NCBI GenBank assembly: GCA_937921525.1
Contig: CAKZUM010000557.1
Span: 1-11,254 of the forward strand
From: an uncultured Saprospiraceae bacterium
GTDB taxonomy: Bacteria > Bacteroidota > Bacteroidia > Chitinophagales > Saprospiraceae
DNA length: 11,254 nucleotides
Reading direction: 5' to 3'
The position numbers were made by a program, and so were the translations under genes. A model generated the notes under the pieces. That model saw only the letters and a program-made list of their open reading frames with translations. It was not told the origin of the DNA and made no database searches. Numbering within the stretch: position 1 is the first letter of the stretch; every line of letters begins with the position of its first letter. Below, piece after piece: positions 7,801 to 11,254 of this stretch.

Positions 7801-8594
7801 TATCTCAATCCGAAAACAGTAAACAACAAAAAACTGGGACCAAGCCAAGCCTTATTCGTACTGTTGAGTTGCAAAGCAATTTTATTAAGAATAAGCCCTA
7901 AGAAACAGAAGGCTAAGAAATATAAAAATAAACTTACAAAATGAACTCGATTAGGGGCATTTTTAGATTGTTGTAAATAACATAAAGTAGTACCTGATGA
8001 ATCTTTTATCTCGAATAAGGTAGGAGTGGATGTAGTAGTAGAGGGAGGTTCAGATCGGATCAGAATATCTCCAGGTATATTCCTCGATATAGGCTCAAAT
8101 CGATCCTCAATTTTTTCAAGAGAAGCAGGATAACTCCATTTTACAGGAATAAAAGAAATGGCAAAAGTACCTTCCGAAAAACTATTAGGAATCTCATGCT
8201 TTGCAATTCTAAAATAACCGTTGGATAATTGTTTAAATATTACAGGGGTACTAGATAATTCTGATAAAATTTCTGGTGTAGGAAATGCGATTGACTGCGA
8301 CCAAAAAATTAGTTTCCCATTTTGGTAGATACATAAATTTAGCGGATGATTCTGTTCAGAGAAAGCCTTAGGATAAATAGCATCCGATTCTTTTTTAGTG
8401 ATTTTAAGGAAAGTAGTATCACTTAATGCACTCTCAATAACTGCTTCTTGAGTTGCTATGTGGTCACAGATCGCCTCAACATACTCTTCCAGATGCTTTT
8501 TACTATCATATTGAGCATCCACAAATCTCGCCAGCAAAAAGCAACAGACTGTAGCTCCAATAAGCCAAAAGTATGCATATTTAATTCTCCACAT
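4899..8594 (-). CDS. large membrane sensor histidine kinase, NtrY-like catalytic half
   Basis: A 1231-residue sensor kinase; residue numbers run from the ATG at 8594. The open frame reaches a GTG at 8642, but the ATG is preferred because MWRIKYAYFW leads straight into the first membrane helix. Twelve hydrophobic helices are visible. Helix 1 (about 5-25) is followed by an extracytoplasmic domain (28-215). A block of eight helices (217-473) precedes a second outside domain (475-708). Helices 10 (709-731) and 11 (752-777) precede a third outside domain (778-915), and helix 12 enters the HAMP domain (about 940-995). The HisKA H-box is AHEIKNPLTPMKLS with phospho-acceptor His1016. The ATPase has N-box Asn1131, G1 DNGVGI (from Asp1161), F-box FVPNFTTK and G2 GTGLGL (1185-1190). 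All catalytic boxes are intact. The E-I-K-N-P-L-T-P form is typical of NtrY-type kinases. No response regulator is adjacent. The stimulus is unknown, probably in the envelope. Confidence 0.93.
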   Translation of the reverse strand: MWRIKYAYFWLIGATVCCFLLARFVDAQYDSKKHLEEYVEAICDHIATQEAVIESALSDTTFLKITKKESDAIYPKAFSEQNHPLNLCIYQNGKLIFWSQSIAFPTPEILSELSSTPVIFKQLSNGYFRIAKHEIPNSFSEGTFAISFIPVKWSYPASLEKIEDRFEPISRNIPGDILIRSEPPSTTTSTPTLFEIKDSSGTTLCYLQQSKNAPNRVHFVSLFLYFLAFCFLGLILNKIALQLNSTNKAWLGPSFLLFTVFGLRYWSLLDNWTGALNQFEVFQNSFETTSMSIGDVLINIILLLWIIIFIHRHSKAKANSGELPTNIRFLLSTLNYLAVILALLLLISMLKSLVLNSNVPFDFKNVFNLEPYSLVAVSSIILLLFSQFIFSHRMMLSVREFKLPFSRRVISLLLATLIALPIIYCIDLKLDLVISILIAFIFILTYDIFADYTHPGLVWMVVWVIFFAVFSSGLLNKYNYDKAELEEVRIAKSLAEENDPYFEKALINLNNNLATTFQNELKDNQLPIKAVIEQEILKDNYIYKNYNHTIYNPLEYDSTTLAYFTLNLAERLAIANPIGDSDNLYFYSDSKGYFSYILNYSKNKTTPIVLEFKKAGQRIPTVYSELLSAQNFKGINGISKYDYAIQKGGNTAERNGVSLNKLLSALKNPPPPGTHVRKYDKSSYDFFYNHDDNTFVYLSKKKNGYLHPVSLFSYIFGLLILTVLVFAVINVKLKILPNNLNFNLGETTSLKNKIQFSTIMLTLMSFVIIASISVLFLRNNWVDYHDNRLKRKVRSVQRDSEEWLRYMNNSIDSIKTRVPRLAVTHSIDVNLFNLRGELINASQEDIYSRGILPPRMNANAFFEFKNSPYKDFYQIDEKISGEVYTTAFVPLKDQNGERLAYISVPYYSKQGNIEDEISDFMGNLLNVYVFLMLLAGIISVSMANSITKPLTAIGEKLQEVKLGKPNTPLEWETKDEVGTLISEYNKMIKKLDDSANLLAKSEREGAWREMAKQVAHEIKNPLTPMKLSIQYLKHAFQSNPDNIEPLMQRVSNTLIEQIDNLAHIANEFSNFAKMPRANNEEFVVNDLVESVHDLFKEVKDADVSLTLPSKDYTVFADRKQLMRVLNNLIKNAVEAIPEEKDGLIKVSLYEQEAMAVIKVSDNGVGIPEEMKKKVFVPNFTTKNSGTGLGLAISKNIIESVNGKIYYETEPNKGTDFFVELPIESVAELEAV

Positions 8595-8642
8595 GAAAAA
8601 GGCAGTTTTAAATGGAAGGTAAGTATTTTGTTTGGTACACAC

Positions 8643-9019
8643 CTAAAATCACAAAAAAGTATCCAACTTCCCTTACTTTAAGATGTACAAATAGCAGATA
8701 CGGAATAACGAGAATAATGTGTTATATATTTCAATAAATTTAAATGTTTTTTGAATTGAATGTCAATTATTTATTGAAAAAGTAGGGATTGTTACGCAAA
8801 GATGAGAAATTTCTAATTCAATTGTTTAGTCGCTACTTAATGTCGCAAATATCAAACCAATTCTATCAAGGTCTACCTGTATTAAAATACTAAGTGATTT
8901 CTGGTATAAATTTTGGCGTGTAAAACTATAAATTATCTCTCATATTAGGCCTTATTCTAGATTTTCCCTCCTGTCAAGATTACTAGCTAGCCAAATAACT
9001 TTAAGCAAATCAATACATT
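8643..9019. other. non-coding divergent control region of kinase and peroxidase genes
   Basis: This stretch, about 425 bases long counted from the preferred kinase start at 8594, holds no gene I can support. It is A/T-rich and should carry both divergent promoters, but I find no exact TAnnTTTG box on either strand. The nearest are TAACTTTA (8996-9003), just before the peroxidase start, and AAATTTTG near 8908 on the plus strand. The notable content is a nested inverted-repeat cluster (8729-8779) and the short palindrome AGAAATTTCT (8805-8814). The region ends with no Shine-Dalgarno before the peroxidase ATG. Confidence 0.5.
8729..8779. repeat. nested inverted repeats, possible operator or hairpin
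   Basis: TTTCAATAAAT (8729-8739) is perfectly complementary to ATTTATTGAAA (8769-8779). Inside it, AATTGA (8754-8759) pairs with TCAATT (8763-8768) across a 3-base centre, directly abutting the right outer arm. The cluster lies about 135 bases upstream of the kinase ATG and 240 bases upstream of the peroxidase ATG, so it could be a binding site for a regulator acting on either gene. All arms are A/T-rich, which makes chance formation easier. Confidence 0.35.
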
Positions 9020-10372
9020 ATGCTAACAAATAAAAATTTCATCTTTTGTTTATTTTTTTCTTTCTCTCTGTTGGTGGGATGTAAGAAGGAAGGGACGGAA
9101 AGTTCATTACAAGATGAAGAATTAACCGAAAGGTTAACAACTGCAAGTAATGGCATTGGGAAAGACTTTTTTGTTCTTCCTGACTCTGATGATTTTGATA
9201 AAATTCCTCAAGATCCCAGAAATCCCATAACTAAAGAAAAAGTGGAGCTAGGAAAACTATTGTTCCATGAAACAGGCCTTGCTATTAACCCAGAGAATGA
9301 AATAAGTACAGGTAATTTTTCTTGTGCCTCCTGTCACTTCGCAAGTGCTGGGTTTCAAGCTGGCAGATTTCAAGGAATAGGAGAAGGTGGAATCGGTTTT
9401 GGAATTAATGGAGAAGGACGAATTAAAGGGAGTTTATACCCAGGTAGTATGTTAGATGTTCAACCAATCCGTAGCCCTTCTGCCTTGAATATGGCGTATC
9501 AGCAAGCTATCTTATGGAATGGTCAATTTGGTGCTACAGGGCCTAATTCAGGTACAGAGTATGCATGGACAGAAGATACACCTAAAGCGGTAAACGGTTT
9601 AGGATATGAGGGAACAGAAACTCAAGCAATAGCTGGATTAAAAGTACATAGACTAGGGGCGGATACTACTTTCATGCAAGAAAAAGCATATTTGGATTAT
9701 TTTAGAAAAGCATTTCCTGATTTGACATTCCCAGAAGGATGTAATAATGAAAATATGGGATTAGCGATAGCTGCTTATGAAAGAACATTATTACCTAATC
9801 AAGCACCTTTCCAAGATTGGTTAAAAGGAAACAACAATGCCATGACAGAATTACAAAAAGAAGGAGCTATCGTCTTCTTTGGGAAAGGAGAATGTAGTAC
9901 CTGTCATACTGGTCCTGCGATGAGTTCAATGGAATTTCATGCATATGGTATGAAAGATTTATATCAGATTAGTGAGCGAACCTTCAAAACTAATGCAGAA
10001 AATGGAGAAAATATGGGTAGAGGTGGTTTTACAGGAAATGAAGAAGATATGTTTAAATTCAAAGTACCTCAATTATACAATTTAAAAGACTCTCCATTTT
10101 ATGGACATGGTAGTAGTATGAGGTCTGTTAGAGAAGTGATAGAGTACAAAAATAGAGGAATAAAAGAAAATGATAATGTACCTGATGCAGCCTTAAGCTC
10201 CCATTTTAAAACACTGAATCTATCAGATGAAGAAATCACCGCACTTACAGATTTTATCACAAATGGTCTTTATGATCCAAATCTAAAGCGGTTTGAACCT
10301 ACTTCTATTTTATCTGGGAATTGTTTCCCTTTTAATGATCCAATGGCTAAAAGCCATTTAGGTTGTGATTAA
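9020..10372 (+). CDS. di-haem cytochrome c peroxidase (CCP/MauG family) lipoprotein
   Basis: A 450-residue c-type di-haem protein of the bacterial cytochrome c peroxidase/MauG family, expected to reduce H2O2 or perform a related oxidation outside the inner membrane. The N-terminus is a lipoprotein signal (lipobox L-L-V-G-C, Cys21). The first haem site is CASCH (102-106) and the second CSTCH (292-296), the usual two-domain spacing. The family segment with KVPQLYNL, then YGHGSSMRSVREVIEY (His363) and NRG, is present, followed by the C-terminal LSDEEITALTDFITNGL helix. No histidine follows CASCH within the next 50 residues, so the distal His of Pseudomonas-type enzymes is absent, as in MauG-like members. 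A tail of about 25 residues with two Cys (SGNCF and LGCD) extends past the usual end. It is longer than the classical enzyme (about 330-350). It is transcribed alone, with a strong terminator 68 bases downstream. The family is firm; the physiological reaction is not. Confidence 0.92.
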   Translation: MLTNKNFIFCLFFSFSLLVGCKKEGTESSLQDEELTERLTTASNGIGKDFFVLPDSDDFDKIPQDPRNPITKEKVELGKLLFHETGLAINPENEISTGNFSCASCHFASAGFQAGRFQGIGEGGIGFGINGEGRIKGSLYPGSMLDVQPIRSPSALNMAYQQAILWNGQFGATGPNSGTEYAWTEDTPKAVNGLGYEGTETQAIAGLKVHRLGADTTFMQEKAYLDYFRKAFPDLTFPEGCNNENMGLAIAAYERTLLPNQAPFQDWLKGNNNAMTELQKEGAIVFFGKGECSTCHTGPAMSSMEFHAYGMKDLYQISERTFKTNAENGENMGRGGFTGNEEDMFKFKVPQLYNLKDSPFYGHGSSMRSVREVIEYKNRGIKENDNVPDAALSSHFKTLNLSDEEITALTDFITNGLYDPNLKRFEPTSILSGNCFPFNDPMAKSHLGCD

Positions 10373-10439
10373 GATTAAGTAGGTCGAATCAATTAAAAAT
10401 AAGCGTTCTTTCACAAATTACGTTTTCAAATAAAAAATT

Positions 10440-10476
10440 AGGGCCAGAGAGTAGTTAGTACTTTCCGGCCCTTTTT
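10440..10476 (+). terminator. strong intrinsic terminator of the peroxidase gene
   Basis: AGGGCC (10440-10445) pairs with GGCCCT (10467-10472). After one A-C mismatch the stem continues for seven more pairs (10447-10453 with 10459-10465, one G-U), closing a 5-base loop. A run of five T (10472-10476) follows at once. This is the clearest rho-independent terminator in the window. Confidence 0.92.
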
Positions 10477-10499
10477 AAATGCGTGTATCTATTTTTTGG

Positions 10500-10676
10500 T
10501 AAAATATATAGGGTTATCAAAAAAAAATTATGTATATTGGGTCTATATAAGCGATTGAACTTAGATCTTAGATTTTATTACGACTAATTTTTAGTAGTAA
10601 TTAATAATCAAAGGATTGACTTTCAATAATTTAGAGAGAATGATGGGAGAACATATCTAATGTTCTTCCATTTTTT
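10500..10676 (+). ncRNA. candidate small RNA ending at an orphan terminator
   Basis: About 170 bases of A/T-rich sequence lie between the peroxidase terminator and a second, independent intrinsic terminator, with no plausible protein gene between them. A terminator with nothing coding before it suggests a short transcript. The 5' end is not defined: the best -7-like box is TATATTGG (10533-10540, one mismatch to TAnnTTTG), without a -33 partner. The alternatives are a backup terminator for read-through from the peroxidase gene or the relic of a deleted gene. Confidence 0.3.
10642..10676 (+). terminator. second intrinsic terminator, no gene immediately upstream
   Basis: TGGGAGAACA (10644-10653) pairs with TGTTCTTCCA (10661-10670), ten pairs including one G-U, extended by A-T and G-U at the base. 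The 7-base loop is closed further by a T-A pair, and six T follow (10671-10676). A textbook rho-independent terminator on the plus strand. Confidence 0.85.
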
Positions 10677-10740
10677 ATATCAATTTTACCTTTCTTCGTA
10701 GGAAAACTTTCCGCTCTATTTATTCCAAAAAAGCCCCTTA

Positions 10741-10953
10741 GAAATGGTTCAATAATAAATGTACATTCTTCTACTTGTTATTTTTCCTTTAGCAACCCAT
10801 CCGCAAGCGGTTCACAAAAAATAAAGATTCCCCGAATCTTTGCCTTTTGTTCATGTTGAAAAGCCTCGTCGATGCTAGGCATCGCCTACGTTTTTCGCCT
10901 TGCATAAAGAAAAAATAACGGCGCATAAAAACGACATTTATTAATGAACCATT
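10741..10953. mobile_element. MITE-like element with terminal inverted repeats, no ORF
   Basis: Positions 10743-10762 and 10934-10953 are inverted copies pairing at 19 of 20 positions. In exactly the same register (sum 21696) a second pair of arms follows inward: 10777-10795 with 10900-10919, with one mismatch and one bulge. The pentamer CCTTA flanks the element directly on both sides (10736-10740 and 10954-10958), as a target-site duplication would. The interior is less A/T-rich than its surroundings and contains AAAGATTCCCCGAATCTTT (10823-10841) and CGATGC-TAG-GCATCG (10870-10884). The latter is extended by CGT/ACG and followed by five T, a terminator-like hairpin. No open reading frame of useful size lies inside. 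This is the architecture of a short non-autonomous element of about 213 bp; a structured RNA gene is the alternative. Confidence 0.55.
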
Positions 10954-11062
10954 CCTTATAAATTAACTGTAAAGGAAAAGACTTTATTTTAAAGATTTGG
11001 GACACAACAACTACCTTACTAACTACCTATTCTATCCTTTAAATTATATACATAATATTGCA

Positions 11063-11076
11063 AGTAATTGATTACT
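11063..11076. promoter_or_regulatory. palindrome AGTAATTGATTACT, possible operator
   Basis: Six-base arms AGTAAT and ATTACT around a TG centre, with no mismatch. It shares the GTAAT half-site with the palindrome 70 bases to its right. Confidence 0.3.
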
Positions 11077-11080
11077 AGCG

Positions 11081-11148
11081 AATTGTAAATTTGTAATCTA
11101 TTAAAATTTGCTAAAAAAAACTCTAATAGTCTGTAATTTACAAATTAC
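11081..11148. repeat. imperfect hairpin containing palindrome GTAATTTACAAATTAC
   Basis: Arms 11081-11103 and 11124-11146 can fold on each other: CTATTA 11098-11103 with TAATAG 11124-11129, then further pairs with small bulges, around a 20-base A-rich loop. The right arm overlaps a perfect two-fold palindrome at 11133-11148 with 7-base arms (GTAATTT and AAATTAC). The site therefore works equally well as a protein-binding operator or as an RNA hairpin; no T-tract follows. Confidence 0.35.
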
Positions 11149-11254
11149 AATAATGACTTTTCGTTCGCCCTGTTTATTCTTATAGGTTTTTTAAAATTTA
11201 TCACTTAGTTTTGCGCAGAATTTAAGGAATTAGTTTTTTTAATTATTTAATTCT

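Larger units (their letters stand above)
10954..11254. other. gene-free right edge with palindromes, probable control region of a gene outside
   Basis: I find no supportable gene here. The sequence is A/T-rich and contains the 12-base-period repeat of AACTACCT (11009-11016 and 11021-11028), then two GTAAT-type palindromes (11063-11076 and 11133-11148). TTTTG (11209-11213), 17 bases before TAGTTTTT (11231-11238), loosely resembles a Bacteroidota -33/-7 pair pointing right. That would fit a gene starting just beyond the window. Confidence 0.35.

Noticed and set aside
8595..8642. GTG start at 8642 for the kinase, adding 16 residues
   Set aside because: GTG starts are uncommon here and the extra residues add no domain. 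The ATG at 8594 begins directly before the first membrane helix. The frame is stopped by TAG just upstream of the GTG, so no longer form exists.
10640..10660. Micro-ORF Met-Met-Gly-Glu-His-Ile
   Set aside because: It lies within the left arm and loop of the intrinsic terminator, and six codons can arise by chance.
10746..10761. GGTTCAATAATAAATG, resembling a tRNA T-arm
   Set aside because: There is no matching T stem, acceptor stem or anticodon arm at the right spacing. It is part of the terminal inverted repeat.
10789..10855. Minus-strand open frame of about 21 codons in the MITE-like element
   Set aside because: It spans the internal hairpins, is very short and lacks a start-site context, so it is best read as a by-product of the repeat.
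1..11254. CRISPR array, tRNA or rRNA gene, transposase gene, known riboswitch
   Set aside because: I read both strands for regularly spaced repeats, tRNA T-arm/anticodon combinations, rRNA-like conserved blocks, DDE-type proteins and familiar riboswitch cores, and found none.

Overview
The window is a low-GC, single-gene-dense piece of a Bacteroidota chromosome. The main evidence is three families that are essentially Bacteroidota-specific or typical of it: the START-like 'ASP..iY.fLtsP' protein, the four-helix DUF4293 membrane protein, and short lipoproteins with an FKBP domain. The start-site context (A/T-rich, mostly no Shine-Dalgarno) and occasional TAnnTTTG boxes fit as well. A member of the Saprospiria or a relative is possible, but I cannot fix the family from this sequence.

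Layout. 102-563 (+) is an FKBP-type prolyl isomerase lipoprotein and 791-1171 (+) a START-like protein. These converge on a leftward pair, a small secreted coiled-coil/two-helix protein (1263-1658) and an FAD amine/amino-acid oxidase-like enzyme (1750-2877), with a 14-bp inverted repeat at the junction. A 107-base divergent gap then leads to DUF4293 (2985-3425, +) and a peptidoglycan amidase with three SH3b repeats (3549-4649, +). A very large sensor histidine kinase (4899-8594, -) converges on the amidase across a gap holding a 99-base imperfect palindrome. A 425-base divergent gap separates the kinase from a di-haem peroxidase lipoprotein (9020-10372, +). The last 880 bases carry no gene I can support, but they hold two strong intrinsic terminators, a MITE-like element with terminal inverted repeats, and operator-like palindromes.

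Functionally the genes look like independent transcription units rather than an operon or a defence or mobile island. A theme of envelope biology runs through them: two lipoproteins acting beyond the inner membrane, one predicted exported protein, a cell-wall amidase, a multi-spanning membrane protein and an envelope-sensing kinase. I see no complete undescribed multi-gene system. The most unusual material is non-coding: the MITE-like element at about 10741-10953, the long hairpin at 4674-4772, a possible terminator-bounded small RNA at about 10500-10676, and paired GTAAT-type palindromes near the right edge. Among proteins, the 12-helix orphan kinase, the amidase without a signal peptide and the peroxidase with unusual haem-ligand positions deserve a second look.
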